Notes: a model not told the origin generated them from the sequence alone. A DNA stretch of 16,111 bases from Burkholderiaceae bacterium (GCA_017853735.1 JAFMJA010000033.1:1-16111); one strand, 5' to 3'. Shown: positions 7,028 through 15,276, counted from the stretch's first letter. Program-made: numbers and translations.

Positions 7028-7870
7028 ATGAAAAGGTTTATGGGTGGCGCAGGATTATTGTTGGCCTTGGCTTGCGCCACGGCCCCGGCGTGCGCACGCG
7101 AGGGCGTGGAAGTGGGGGGCAATTCGGCCTTCAGTCAGCTGGTGCCAGCCGCACAGGTGGAGAGCTCGGCTGGTCAGCAATACCAGCAGCTGCTGCGCCA
7201 GGCGCAGGAAAAAGGCGCGCTGGCTGGGGCCGATCATCCGCAGCTGCAGCGCCTGCGCCGCATTGCCAAGCGCCTGATTCCCCTGAGCCATGACTGGAAT
7301 TCACGCGCGCGCGAGTGGCGCTGGGAGGTCAACCTGATCGGCTCCAAGCAGGTCAACGCCTTTTGCATGCCGGGGGGCAAGATCATCTTCTACACCGGCA
7401 TTCTCGAGCGACTGCAACTTTCCGACGATGAGGTGGCCATGGTGATGGGTCACGAAATCGCCCATGCCTTGCGCGAGCATGCCCGTGAGCGCATGGGCAA
7501 GAGTGCAGCCACCAATATCGGTGCTGGCCTGCTGAGCCAGGTGTTGGGATTTGGCTCCTTGGGCCAGACCCTGACCAATTACGGCGCAGAGTTGTTGACA
7601 CTCAAGTTCAGCCGCGAAAACGAAACCGACGCCGACCTGGTGGGCCTGGAACTGGCGGCGCGGGCGGGCTTCGATCCGCGTGCCAGCGTCACCTTGTGGC
7701 AAAAAATGTCGGCTGCCAATTCAGGCGCACCGCCGCAATGGCTGTCCACCCACCCTTCGGGCACCAGCCGCATCGAGGAGCTGGAGCGCTCCCTGCCCAA
7801 GGTGATGCCCTTGTTTGAGCGCGCCCGCCGATCAGCTGGCAGCGAGGGCGCCCCCGCCGCGCCCCAGTGA
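7028..7870 (+). CDS. Secreted M48-family zinc metalloprotease
   Basis: This 280-residue protein has a signal peptide at 1-23 (MKRF, hydrophobic core, APACA) for export to the periplasm. The catalytic HEIAH motif is at 142-146, with the third zinc ligand probably Glu199 in SRENETDADLVG, and a typical STHPSGTSRIEEL segment near the end. This is the LoiP/BepA-like group that degrades misfolded outer-membrane or periplasmic proteins; no C-terminal TPR domain is present, so LoiP-like is the closer match. An AAGGA site lies before the ATG at 7028. The lipobox fit is poor (ALAC), so membrane anchoring through Cys16 is possible but not favoured. The stop lies three bases from the stop of the convergent MBL gene, leaving no room for a terminator between them. 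Confidence 0.93.
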   Translation: MKRFMGGAGLLLALACATAPACAREGVEVGGNSAFSQLVPAAQVESSAGQQYQQLLRQAQEKGALAGADHPQLQRLRRIAKRLIPLSHDWNSRAREWRWEVNLIGSKQVNAFCMPGGKIIFYTGILERLQLSDDEVAMVMGHEIAHALREHARERMGKSAATNIGAGLLSQVLGFGSLGQTLTNYGAELLTLKFSRENETDADLVGLELAARAGFDPRASVTLWQKMSAANSGAPPQWLSTHPSGTSRIEELERSLPKVMPLFERARRSAGSEGAPAAPQ

Positions 7871-7873
7871 CGC

Positions 7874-8512
7874 TCAGGTACCTTTGACAAAGGGGTTGCT
7901 GCGGCGTTCCCGGCCAAAACTGCTCTCCGGGCCATGACCCGGAATGAAAACTGTGTCGTCGCCCATGGGCCAGAGGCGGCTGACAATGCTGTGGATCAGC
8001 TGCTCATGGTTGCCTTGTGGGAAGTCAGTGCGGCCGATCGAGCCGGCAAACAGCACATCGCCCACAAAGGCGCGTGAGATGTCCGGGGAGTGAAAGACCA
8101 CATGCCCTGGGGTGTGGCCCGGGCAGTGGCGTACTGACAGGGTGCAGTGGCCCACGCTGACGGTGTCGCCATCGTGCAGCCAGCGGGTGGGCGTGAAGGG
8201 TGCGCTTGGCGGAAAGCCAAACATGCGGCTCTGCTGGTCCAGCCGGTCGATCCAGAACTGATCGCCCGGGTGCGGACCAATGATGGGAAGCCCCAATCGT
8301 TCGGCCAGTTCAGCGGTGCCGCCAGCGTGGTCGATATGGGCGTGAGTGAGCCAGATCTGCCCCAGCTTCAGACCTAAGCGCTCGCTCTCGGCCAGCACCT
8401 CCTCCAGATCGCCACCGGGGTCAATCACCGCGGCCTGCAGGGTCTCGTCGCACCAGACCAAGGAACAGTTTTGCTGGAAGGGGGTGACGGGCAGGGTGCG
8501 GTAGCGCAACAT
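7874..8512 (-). CDS. MBL-fold metallo-hydrolase, glyoxalase II-like (YcbL group)
   Basis: This 212-residue cytosolic hydrolase has the metallo-beta-lactamase fold. The metal-binding signature THAHIDH is at 56-62, with further ligands His133 in CPGHTPGH, Asp152 in GDVLF and His193 in PGHG, so all seven expected ligands are present. Members hydrolyse thioesters such as S-lactoylglutathione, or persulfides. The C-terminus is short and lacks the helical substrate domain of classical glyoxalase II, which favours the YcbL-type group. An in-frame TTG two codons upstream exists, but AGGAA at 8519-8523 is six bases from the ATG at 8512 and fixes that start. The gene begins 12 bases after the chrA stop and is probably co-transcribed with it. 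Confidence 0.92.
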   Translation of the reverse strand: MLRYRTLPVTPFQQNCSLVWCDETLQAAVIDPGGDLEEVLAESERLGLKLGQIWLTHAHIDHAGGTAELAERLGLPIIGPHPGDQFWIDRLDQQSRMFGFPPSAPFTPTRWLHDGDTVSVGHCTLSVRHCPGHTPGHVVFHSPDISRAFVGDVLFAGSIGRTDFPQGNHEQLIHSIVSRLWPMGDDTVFIPGHGPESSFGRERRSNPFVKGT

Positions 8513-8518
8513 GGGCAA

Positions 8519-8523
8519 TTCCT
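8519..8523 (-). promoter_or_regulatory. Ribosome binding site that fixes the ATG start of the MBL hydrolase
   Basis: AGGAA on the minus strand stands six bases before the ATG at 8512. The alternative in-frame TTG at 8518 would abut it and cannot be served by it. Confidence 0.65.
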
Positions 8524-8524
8524 G

Positions 8525-9880
8525 TTAAAGGTCGATCAACTTGGCGAGATAGCCTGCTGCTGCACAGGCGGCAATGACCTCGATCACATGGCGCTTGAAG
8601 CGAAACAGGGCAATCACGGCAGCCAAGGCAATCAGCGCGGAGACCTGATCGAAGTTGCCGCCAAACCCTTGTGGCCACAGCACGTGGTAAGCAAAAAACA
8701 GCGCCAGGTTGAGGATTACCCCAACCACTGCGGCGGTGATCGCAGTCAGCGGGGCGGTGAATTTCAGGTCATTGTGGGTGGACTCCACCAAAGGGCCGCC
8801 CGCAAAGATGAACAGGAACGAAGGCAGAAAGGTGAACCAGGTCACCAGGGTGGCCGCCAGCGCGCCCGCCAGAAACATGGCCTCCGATCCAAACACCGCC
8901 TTGACATAAGCGCCCACAAACCCGACAAAGGCCACCACCATGATCAGCGGTCCGGGCGTGGTCTCACCCAGGGCCAGGCCATCAATCATCTGCACCGGGC
9001 TGAGCCAGCCATAGTGGTTCACCGCGCCCTGGTAGACATAAGGCAGCACCGCATAGGCGCCCCCAAAGGTGAGCAAGGCCGCCTTGGTGAAGAACCAGCC
9101 CATCTGGGTCAGGGTGTGATCCCAGCCGTAATAAGCGCTCAGCAGGCCCATCGGGACAGCCCACAGCAGGCCTCCTACCAGCAGGATCAGCAGCAGGCGC
9201 GACCAGCGAAAGCGGGCATGCGGTGGGGCGGGGGTCTCATCATCGATCCAGGCCGGCCCATAGGACTTGCTGCTTTGGCCGTGGCCGCCACCCGATCTGA
9301 ATTTTTCTGGCGCCAGCCGCCCGCCCAGAAATCCTATCAGCGCCGCTGCGGCCACGATGGCAGGGAAGGGCACATTCAAGGCGAAGATGGCCACGAAGGC
9401 GGCGCCCGCAATCGCCCAGAGGACACCGTTCTTGAGTGCGCGCGAGCCGATGCGGTAAGCCGCCTGCACCACAATGGCGGTGACCGCGGGCTTGATGCCA
9501 TAAAACAGCCCGGCCACCAGGGGCAATTCGCCATAGGCAATGTAGAGCCAGGACAGGGCGATCAGGATGAACAAGGAGGGCAGCACAAACAGCGCGCCAG
9601 CGATGAGGCCGCCCAGCGTGCGGTGCATCATCCAGCCGATATAGGTGGCCAGCTGCTGGGCTTCCGGCCCGGGCAGCACCATGCAGTAGTTCAGCGCGTG
9701 CAGGAATCGCTTTTCGGAGATCCAGCGCCGCCGCTCCACCAGCTCCTGGTGCATGATCGAAATCTGTCCGGCCGGCCCGCCAAAGCTGATCAAGCCCAGC
9801 TTGAGCCAGAACAGAAAAGCAGCGCCTAAGGCGACCGGCTCAGGCTTGCTCTCGGCAGGAGATTGATCTTGGGGCTGCAT
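8525..9880 (-). CDS. chrA: Chromate transporter (CHR family, two-domain form)
   Basis: This 451-residue inner-membrane protein is built of two homologous halves. The first half shows ISFGGPAGQI at 31-40 and LPGPEAQQLATYIG at 69-82. The second half repeats the pattern with TFGGAYAVLPYV at 271-282 and ETTPGPLIMVVAFVG at 306-320. These paired FGG and PGP motifs define the CHR (ChrA) family, which exports chromate by proton-coupled antiport. A hydrophilic linker at about 190-225 separates the halves. Many family members have untested substrates, so chromate is inferred. No chrB-like regulator is adjacent. The ATG at 9880 is preceded by AGGGAA at a rather long distance. It is followed 12 bases later by the MBL hydrolase and preceded 46 bases upstream by the exonuclease gene. 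Confidence 0.93.
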   Translation of the reverse strand: MQPQDQSPAESKPEPVALGAAFLFWLKLGLISFGGPAGQISIMHQELVERRRWISEKRFLHALNYCMVLPGPEAQQLATYIGWMMHRTLGGLIAGALFVLPSLFILIALSWLYIAYGELPLVAGLFYGIKPAVTAIVVQAAYRIGSRALKNGVLWAIAGAAFVAIFALNVPFPAIVAAAALIGFLGGRLAPEKFRSGGGHGQSSKSYGPAWIDDETPAPPHARFRWSRLLLILLVGGLLWAVPMGLLSAYYGWDHTLTQMGWFFTKAALLTFGGAYAVLPYVYQGAVNHYGWLSPVQMIDGLALGETTPGPLIMVVAFVGFVGAYVKAVFGSEAMFLAGALAATLVTWFTFLPSFLFIFAGGPLVESTHNDLKFTAPLTAITAAVVGVILNLALFFAYHVLWPQGFGGNFDQVSALIALAAVIALFRFKRHVIEVIAACAAAGYLAKLIDL

Positions 9881-9926
9881 GGTGATTCATTCCCTAAAAA
9901 AGGGCGGCCTGTTGCTTGGATGTTCT

Positions 9927-10730
9927 TTAGAAATCAAGCGCGTAATCAATGGTCAGTGGCGCATGGTCGGAGAAACGCGCGTCTTTGTAAACCCCGGCCA
10001 GGCGCGCGCACTGGGCCAGCGCAGGGGTGGCGATCTGGTAGTCTAGGCGCCAACCGACATTCTTGGCATAGGCCTGGCCGCGGTTGCTCCACCAGGTGTA
10101 GGCGGTCTCTCCGGCAGAGGGCTCGAGGCGGCGATAGACGTCCACCAGGCCACCCTCGCCCAGCAAGCGGGTCATCCAGGCGCGTTCTTCGGGCAAAAAG
10201 CCAGAGTTCTTGAGATTGCCTTTCCAGTTTTTCAGGTCAATTTCCTGGTGGGCGATGTTGACATCACCACACAGGATAAATTCACGCTGCTCTTTCAGCG
10301 CCTGCAGGTGGGGGTACACCGCATCCAGGAAACGGAACTTGGCCTGCTGGCGCTCCTCACCGGAGGATCCGCTGGGAAAGTAGCAGCTGATCAGGGAGCG
10401 TTTGCGTCCTGCGGTGTCAAAGCGCAGCTCCAGGTAGCGCCCTTCGTCATCGAACTCAGGTACGCCCAACCCGACCACCACATCGCTGGGCGAGAGAGGC
10501 GTGTAGATGCCCACGCCGGAGTAGCCTTTTTTCTGGGCAAAATGAAAATAGCCCTGCAGACCGGCCAGCTGCTCAAAGCGGCCCGCCACATCTGGCGCCT
10601 GGGCTTTGACCTCCTGCACGCAAATACAATCGGGCCGCGTGGCTGCAACCCAGGCGGCCAGCCCTTTGCTGGTGGCCGAGCGGATGCCGTTGAGGTTGAG
10701 GCTGCTTAATTTGAACAAGGAATTTGCCAT
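9927..10730 (-). CDS. xth: Exodeoxyribonuclease III
   Basis: This 267-residue EEP-superfamily enzyme cleaves DNA at apurinic/apyrimidinic sites and digests 3' ends in base excision repair. Active-site residues can all be placed: Asn14 in LNLNGIRSA, metal-binding Glu40 in CVQEVKAQ, Tyr117 in CYFPSGSS, Asp156 and Asn158 in GDVNIAH, Asp230 in WRLDYQ, and the Asp255-His256 pair in SDHAPLT. Length is normal for the family. The ATG at 10730 gives the expected N-terminus (MANSLFKLSSLNLNG) but shares bases with the pyrE start on the other strand and has no clear ribosome binding site before it; the frame is open upstream to 10835. It precedes chrA on the same strand. Confidence 0.94.
   Translation of the reverse strand: MANSLFKLSSLNLNGIRSATSKGLAAWVAATRPDCICVQEVKAQAPDVAGRFEQLAGLQGYFHFAQKKGYSGVGIYTPLSPSDVVVGLGVPEFDDEGRYLELRFDTAGRKRSLISCYFPSGSSGEERQQAKFRFLDAVYPHLQALKEQREFILCGDVNIAHQEIDLKNWKGNLKNSGFLPEERAWMTRLLGEGGLVDVYRRLEPSAGETAYTWWSNRGQAYAKNVGWRLDYQIATPALAQCARLAGVYKDARFSDHAPLTIDYALDF
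10625..10630 (+). promoter_or_regulatory. Possible pyrE -10 element inside the exonuclease gene
   Basis: TACAAT (five of six to consensus) lies about 100 bases before the pyrE start, within exonuclease codons. The nearest -35-like hexamer, TTGACC at 10606-10611, is only 13 bases away, which is too close for a standard promoter. It is listed because the pyrE promoter must lie in or beyond the exonuclease gene. Confidence 0.2.
10717..10721 (+). promoter_or_regulatory. pyrE ribosome binding site embedded in the exonuclease coding region
   Basis: AAGGA stands seven bases before the pyrE ATG at 10729. Its complement encodes residues near the exonuclease N-terminus, so the same bases serve both strands. 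Confidence 0.65.
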
Positions 10731-11427
10731 GGCAGAAGGTTTGAAAACGGCGGCAAGCCAGGATAAGTTGGCGCTGGATTTTGTGCAGTTTGCGCTGGAC
10801 TGCGGCGTGCTGCGCTTCGGTGAATTCAAGACCAAGGCCGGTCGGATGAGTCCTTACTTCTTCAATGCTGGCTTGTTTGATGATGGTGCCAAGCTGGGCC
10901 GGCTGGTTGAATTCTATGCCCAGCGTATCCTGGCCTCGGGCATCGAATTCGACATGATTTTTGGCCCAGCTTACAAAGGCATTCCCCTGGGCTCGGCGCT
11001 GGCGGTGGAGCTGGCGCGGCGTGGGCGCAATGTGCCGTTTGCCTACAACCGCAAGGAGGCGAAGGACCATGGCGAAGGCGGCAACCTGATCGGCGCGCCC
11101 CTCAAGGGTCGGGTGCTGATTGTGGACGATGTGATATCGGCCGGTACCGCTGCGCGCGAATCGATCGCCCTGATCCGCGCGGCCGGCGCCATCCCGTACG
11201 CGGTGGCCATTGCTCTGGATCGACAGGAAATGGCCACCGAGGGTGGCCAGGACCTGCCTTACAGCGCGGTGCAATACATGCGCCGGGAGCTGGGCCTGCA
11301 GCTTTGCTGCATAGCCAAGCTGGACGACCTGATGGATTTTCTGCAAGCGCAGAACAAGGCCGGCGACCTCTCGGAGCACCTGCAGCGGGTAGGTGCCTAC
11401 CGCGAGCGCTACGGGGTGCGTGATTGA
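10729..11427 (+). CDS. pyrE: Orotate phosphoribosyltransferase
   Basis: This 232-residue cytosolic enzyme joins orotate and PRPP to give orotidine 5'-phosphate, the penultimate step of UMP synthesis. Signatures are FALDCGVLRFGEFKTKAGR near the N-terminus, the orotate-site segment SPYFFNAG at 41-48, GPAYKGIPL, the flexible catalytic loop KDHGEGG at 112-118, and the PRPP-binding motif VLIVDDVISAGTA at 129-141. The frame is open upstream to 10606, but the ribosome binding site at 10717 and family length select the ATG at 10729. It is divergent from the exonuclease gene with overlapping starts and converges on the DUF1993-like gene with seven bases between stops. Confidence 0.96.
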   Translation: MAEGLKTAASQDKLALDFVQFALDCGVLRFGEFKTKAGRMSPYFFNAGLFDDGAKLGRLVEFYAQRILASGIEFDMIFGPAYKGIPLGSALAVELARRGRNVPFAYNRKEAKDHGEGGNLIGAPLKGRVLIVDDVISAGTAARESIALIRAAGAIPYAVAIALDRQEMATEGGQDLPYSAVQYMRRELGLQLCCIAKLDDLMDFLQAQNKAGDLSEHLQRVGAYRERYGVRD

Positions 11428-11434
11428 AAGCCGC

Positions 11435-11950
11435 TTAAGCAGCCGCTCCCACCAGGTAGTCACTCTTGCCAATGACCACGCCGTTGTGACGCAGGATGGC
11501 GTAGGCGGTGGTGATGTGGAAGAACATATTGGACAGCGCCCAGGTCTTCACATAGTCCTCGCCCCGCATGGTGCGCGAGCCGGTCTTGCCTACCGGGAAA
11601 GTGATTTCCTTGTCTTCCAGCCCATCCAGCACATTGGGCGGGACGGTCTGCAGCCAGGCCAGGGTCTTGTCAATGCGGGCGACCAGTTCGGCCAGGGTGT
11701 TTTCGGTGTTGTCAAACTTGGGCGCATCCAGGCCCGCAACCCGCGCGACGCACAGTTTGGCGGCATCACAGGCAATACAGATCTGGGTTTTGAAGGGCAG
11801 CATGTCGGGCGCCAGGCGGTACTGCACCAGGGCCTGCTCGTCATAACCGCGCGCGGCCACATCGGCCTGGGCCTTGTTCAGGATATGGCGCAGATTGCCT
11901 AGGAAACGATTGAAAACCGGCAGCGCGGCCGAGGACAGGGTGATGGACAT
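11435..11950 (-). CDS. DUF1993-family protein
   Basis: This 171-residue, probably cytosolic, mostly helical protein resembles DUF1993. Characteristic parts are the N-terminal helix SSAALPVFNRFLGNLRHIL, the segment LAPDMLPFKTQICIACDAAK around 47-66 and the C-terminal FFHITTAYAILRHNGVVIGKSDYL. The family is distantly like DinB/damage-inducible helical bundles, and its activity is unknown. The frame is open 20 codons upstream to 12010, but the ATG at 11950 gives the N-terminus expected for the family. The ribosome binding site is weak (GAAAGAA). It lies between pyrE, with which it converges, and gatB, with 93 bases to the gatB stop. Confidence 0.82.
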   Translation of the reverse strand: MSITLSSAALPVFNRFLGNLRHILNKAQADVAARGYDEQALVQYRLAPDMLPFKTQICIACDAAKLCVARVAGLDAPKFDNTENTLAELVARIDKTLAWLQTVPPNVLDGLEDKEITFPVGKTGSRTMRGEDYVKTWALSNMFFHITTAYAILRHNGVVIGKSDYLVGAAA

Positions 11951-12043
11951 GGCGTGAGTTCTTTCAGAGAAGTTGAAGAAAAAATGAATGCACTGGCTTG
12001 GTTGGATCAAATGTGAGGCGGATGCTGAATGGCGGGCAGCATG

Positions 12044-13486
12044 TCAGGCGAGTTTCTTTTTTAACAACGCGTTGACCTGTGCCGGATTGGCCTTGCCTTT
12101 GCTCGCCTTCATGGCTTGCCCCACCAGGGCATTGAAGGCCTTGTCCTTGCCAGCTTTGTACTGTGCCACATTGTCCGGGTTGGCCGCGATCACCGCATCG
12201 ATGATTTTTTCCAGCTCGCCACTATCGCTCATCTGTTTCAGGCCCTTGGCCTCGATGATGTCGTCCACCTCGCCCGCGCCATTCCATAGGCCATCAAACA
12301 CCTGGCGCGCCGCGTTGTTGCTGATGGTGTTGTCGACAATGCGGGTGATCAGGGTGGCCAGCTGCGCTGCACGGACAGGGACCTGCTCGATACTGATCTC
12401 GTCGGCGTTGAGGCGGCGCGAAACTTCGCCCATGATCCAGTTGCTGGCCAGCTTGGGGCTTTTGCAGGCCTTGGCCACTGCTTCAAAGTAAGCGGCCATC
12501 GCCTTGCTCTGGGTGAGTGTGGTGGCGTCGTACTCGGGCAGGGCGTAGTCCTCAACAAAGCGTGCCACCATCACCCGCGGCAGCTCGGGCATGCTCTGTT
12601 TGACCTGCTCGATCCACTCTGCGGCGATCACCAGCGGCGGCAAATCCGGATCAGGGAAATAACGATAGTCCGCCGCATCCTCCTTGGTGCGCATGGCGCG
12701 GGTCTCACCCGTGTCCGGGTCAAACAGCACAGTGGCCTGCTCGATCGCGTGGCCGTCTTCCAGTTGCTCGATCTGCCAGCGCACCTCAAAATCGATTGCC
12801 TGCTGCATGAACTTGAAGCTGTTGAGGTTCTTGATCTCGCGCCGGGTGCCCAATGGTGCGCCAGGCTTGCGCACCGAGACGTTGGCGTCACAGCGAAAGC
12901 TGCCTTCCTGCATATTGCCGTCGCAGATGCCGATCCAGGTGACGATCTTGTGCAGCTCCTTGGCATAAGCCACCGCCTCCTCGCTGGAGCGGATGTCGGG
13001 TTCGGTCACGATTTCCAGCAGTGGTGTGCCGGCACGGTTGAGGTCGATGCCACTCATGCCGTGGAATTCCTCGTGCAGGGATTTGCCAGCATCTTCTTCC
13101 AGATGGGCTCGTACCAGGCGCACAGATTTCTGCGCTTCGCCCAGGTAGAACGAGACCACGCCACCTTGCACCACCGGAATTTCGTATTGGCTGATCTGGT
13201 AGCCCTTGGGCAGGTCAGGATAAAAGTAATTCTTGCGGGCAAAGATGCTGCGCTGGGCCACCTGCGAGCCCACCGCCAGGCCAAAGCAAATCGCACGCTC
13301 AACCGCGCCGCGGTTCATCACCGGCAGCGTGCCGGGCAGAGCCAGGTCCACTGCGCAGGCCTGGGTGTTGGGCTCGGCACCAAACGCAGTGGGTGCGCGG
13401 CTGAAAATCTTGCTGTGGGTGGAGAGTTGGGCGTGCGTCTCAAAACCGATCACCACTTCGTAGCCCTGGACGAGTTTGTTGCTCAT
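12044..13486 (-). CDS. gatB: Aspartyl/glutamyl-tRNA(Asn/Gln) amidotransferase subunit B
   Basis: This 480-residue subunit binds the misacylated Glu-tRNA(Gln) or Asp-tRNA(Asn) and phosphorylates the amino acid before amidation by ammonia from GatA. Signatures are YEVVIGFETHAQL at 9-21, the highly conserved NYFYPDLPKGYQISQYE at 86-102, HLEEDAGKS, DLNRAGTPLLEIVTEPD and GTRREIKNLNSF. The C-terminal part (roughly the last 150 residues) is the helical YqeY-like domain, ending in ALLKKKLA. The frame is open well upstream, but the ATG at 13486 is preceded by a strong GGAGG at the right distance and overlaps the gatA stop as ATGA, indicating translational coupling. It is the last gene of the gatCAB operon; no clear terminator follows. 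Confidence 0.97.
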   Translation of the reverse strand: MSNKLVQGYEVVIGFETHAQLSTHSKIFSRAPTAFGAEPNTQACAVDLALPGTLPVMNRGAVERAICFGLAVGSQVAQRSIFARKNYFYPDLPKGYQISQYEIPVVQGGVVSFYLGEAQKSVRLVRAHLEEDAGKSLHEEFHGMSGIDLNRAGTPLLEIVTEPDIRSSEEAVAYAKELHKIVTWIGICDGNMQEGSFRCDANVSVRKPGAPLGTRREIKNLNSFKFMQQAIDFEVRWQIEQLEDGHAIEQATVLFDPDTGETRAMRTKEDAADYRYFPDPDLPPLVIAAEWIEQVKQSMPELPRVMVARFVEDYALPEYDATTLTQSKAMAAYFEAVAKACKSPKLASNWIMGEVSRRLNADEISIEQVPVRAAQLATLITRIVDNTISNNAARQVFDGLWNGAGEVDDIIEAKGLKQMSDSGELEKIIDAVIAANPDNVAQYKAGKDKAFNALVGQAMKASKGKANPAQVNALLKKKLA

Positions 13487-14958
13487 GGTGCACCTCCCGG
13501 CATGCGAAGGTGGTGGTCGCTGGTCTGCTGAAAGCGATGCGCCAGATTGAGCAGGCGAGATTCCTGCAGGTAGTTGCCGATCAGTTGCAGGCCCACCGGC
13601 ATGCCACCCTCGCCAAAACCCACTGGTAGGCTCATGCCCGGCAGGCCAGCCAACGAAGCAGGCAGAGTGAAGATGTCGGCCAGGTAGCTGGCCACCGGGT
13701 CCTCGGACTTGTCGCCAATCTTCCAGGCCACGGTGGGGGCCACCGGCCCGGCAATCACATCGCATTGGGTGAAGGCTTGCTGGAAATCCGAGGCGATCAT
13801 GCGGCGAATTTTTTGCGCTTGCAGGTAGTAGGCGTCGTAGTAGCCGTGGGACAGCACGTAGGTGCCGATCATGATGCGGCGCTTGACCTCGTCGCCAAAG
13901 CCTTCGGCGCGGGTCTTCTTGTACATGTCGATCAGGTCGGCGGGGTTTTTTGTGCGATGGCCAAACTTCACGCCGTCAAAGCGGCTCAGGTTGCTGGAAG
14001 CCTCGGCGGGCGCCAGGATGTAATACACCGGGATGGCGAGTTCGGTGCGCGGCAAGTGCAAGGGCACCAGCACGGCGCCTTGATCGACCAGGGCTTGCAG
14101 GGCCGCTTCGATCGGGACGCGCACATCGGCGGCCAGGCCCTCGCCAAAAAACTCGGCGGGAATGCCAACGCGCAAACCTTGGAGGGGCCGCTGCAAGTCA
14201 CGCGAGAAATCTTCGGCGGGGACATCGAGCGAGGTCGAGTCACGGTCCGGGTCGGGGCCACACAAGGCGCTGAGCAGCAAGGCGCAATCTTCGGCGCTGC
14301 GGGCCATGGGGCCGGCTTGGTCCAGGCTGGAGGCGTAGGCAATCATGCCGTAGCGCGAGGCCCGGCCATAGGTGGGCTTGATGCCGGTGATGCCGCAAAA
14401 ACTGGCGGGCTGGCGAATCGAGCCGCCCGTGTCGGTGCCGGTTGCAGCGGGCACCAAGCGCGCTGCAACTGCCGCAGAGCTGCCGCCCGAAGAGCCACCC
14501 GGCACACGCGATGTGTCCCAAGGATTGGTGACCGATTGGTACGCAGAGTTTTCGTTGGAGGAGCCCATGGCGAATTCATCGCAATTGAGCTTGCCCACAT
14601 TGACCATGCCCGCTCCGCCTGCGTGTACACCCAATTTGCGCACCACTGTGGCGTCAAACGGCGAGCGGTAGCCCTCCAACATCTTGGAACCGGCGGTAGT
14701 GGGGAAATCGGTGGTGACAAAAATATCTTTGTGCGCCATAGGGACGCCGGCCAAGGGCCCAGCAGTGCCAGCGGCCAATTGCGCGTCGGCCTCTTTGGCT
14801 TGCGCCAGGGTCGCTTCTGGATTGAAGCTTAAAAAAGCGCCAGACGCATCGGCCTGGCTGCGGGCCAAAAAGTGTTGCGCCACCTCTGTCGCACTGACTT
14901 TTTTAGCTTGAAGGTCGGCCGCCAAGGCGGCCACGGTCATGTCGTGGAATGCTGTCAT
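13483..14958 (-). CDS. gatA: Aspartyl/glutamyl-tRNA(Asn/Gln) amidotransferase subunit A
   Basis: This 491-residue subunit is an amidase-signature enzyme that releases ammonia from glutamine and passes it to GatB. The catalytic triad is visible as Lys77 in MAHKDIF, Ser156 in PGGSSGGSS and Ser180 in DTGGSIRQPA, with the normal 24-residue spacing between the serines. TSRVPGGSSGGSSAAVAA and MARSAEDCALLLSAL are family-typical. An AAGGGG site precedes the ATG at 14958; Met7 is an alternative. gatC ends nine bases upstream and gatB overlaps the end by four bases. Codon choice is uneven along the gene: Leu is mostly TTG in the first third and almost always CTG in the last third, as described in the findings. 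Confidence 0.97.
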   Translation of the reverse strand: MTAFHDMTVAALAADLQAKKVSATEVAQHFLARSQADASGAFLSFNPEATLAQAKEADAQLAAGTAGPLAGVPMAHKDIFVTTDFPTTAGSKMLEGYRSPFDATVVRKLGVHAGGAGMVNVGKLNCDEFAMGSSNENSAYQSVTNPWDTSRVPGGSSGGSSAAVAARLVPAATGTDTGGSIRQPASFCGITGIKPTYGRASRYGMIAYASSLDQAGPMARSAEDCALLLSALCGPDPDRDSTSLDVPAEDFSRDLQRPLQGLRVGIPAEFFGEGLAADVRVPIEAALQALVDQGAVLVPLHLPRTELAIPVYYILAPAEASSNLSRFDGVKFGHRTKNPADLIDMYKKTRAEGFGDEVKRRIMIGTYVLSHGYYDAYYLQAQKIRRMIASDFQQAFTQCDVIAGPVAPTVAWKIGDKSEDPVASYLADIFTLPASLAGLPGMSLPVGFGEGGMPVGLQLIGNYLQESRLLNLAHRFQQTSDHHLRMPGGAP

Positions 14959-14967
14959 GTTGGCCCC

Positions 14968-15267
14968 TTATTCAATCACTTTGGGAACCAAAAACAGACC
15001 GCGTTCGACCGCGGGTGCGCTTTGTTGGTTGGCTTCACGTTGATTGGGCTCACTGGCCACGTCGTCTCGCAGGCGCAAAGCCACCTCTTGGATGGTGGCA
15101 ATGGGGTGAGGCAAAGGCTCAACACCGGTGGTGTCCACCGCGCGCATGGCTTCCACAATGGTGAAAAAGCCATTGATTTGGTCCAACATGCGTTGGCCTT
15201 CCTCGGGCGGGAGCTCTAACCGGGCCAAATTGGCAATGCGGTCAATATCTTGGGCAGTCAATGACAT
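14968..15267 (-). CDS. gatC: Aspartyl/glutamyl-tRNA(Asn/Gln) amidotransferase subunit C
   Basis: This 99-residue subunit wraps around and stabilises the GatA-GatB pair. Family features are the N-terminal helix SLTAQDIDRIANLARLELP, the second helix with MLDQINGFFTIVEAM, and the extended tail VDTTGVEPLPHP through to the LFLVPKVIE end. Length is normal. It is the first gene of gatCAB on the minus strand and is divergent from mreB. All seven glutamine codons are CAA and six of ten leucine codons are TTG, unlike genes at the left of the window. The SD-like AAAGAG lies in a tandem duplicated 11-base unit just upstream of the start. Confidence 0.94.
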   Translation of the reverse strand: MSLTAQDIDRIANLARLELPPEEGQRMLDQINGFFTIVEAMRAVDTTGVEPLPHPIATIQEVALRLRDDVASEPNQREANQQSAPAVERGLFLVPKVIE

Positions 15268-15276
15268 AAAAATTAA

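Noticed and set aside
8471..9829. 452-codon open frame on the plus strand opposite chrA
   Set aside because: Composition is dominated by Gln, Gly, His and Arg with no domain or membrane logic; it is the complement of a confidently identified transporter gene in GC-rich DNA.
13765..14832. 355-codon plus-strand frame opposite gatA
   Set aside because: Shadow of gatA, whose triad residues and length are complete.
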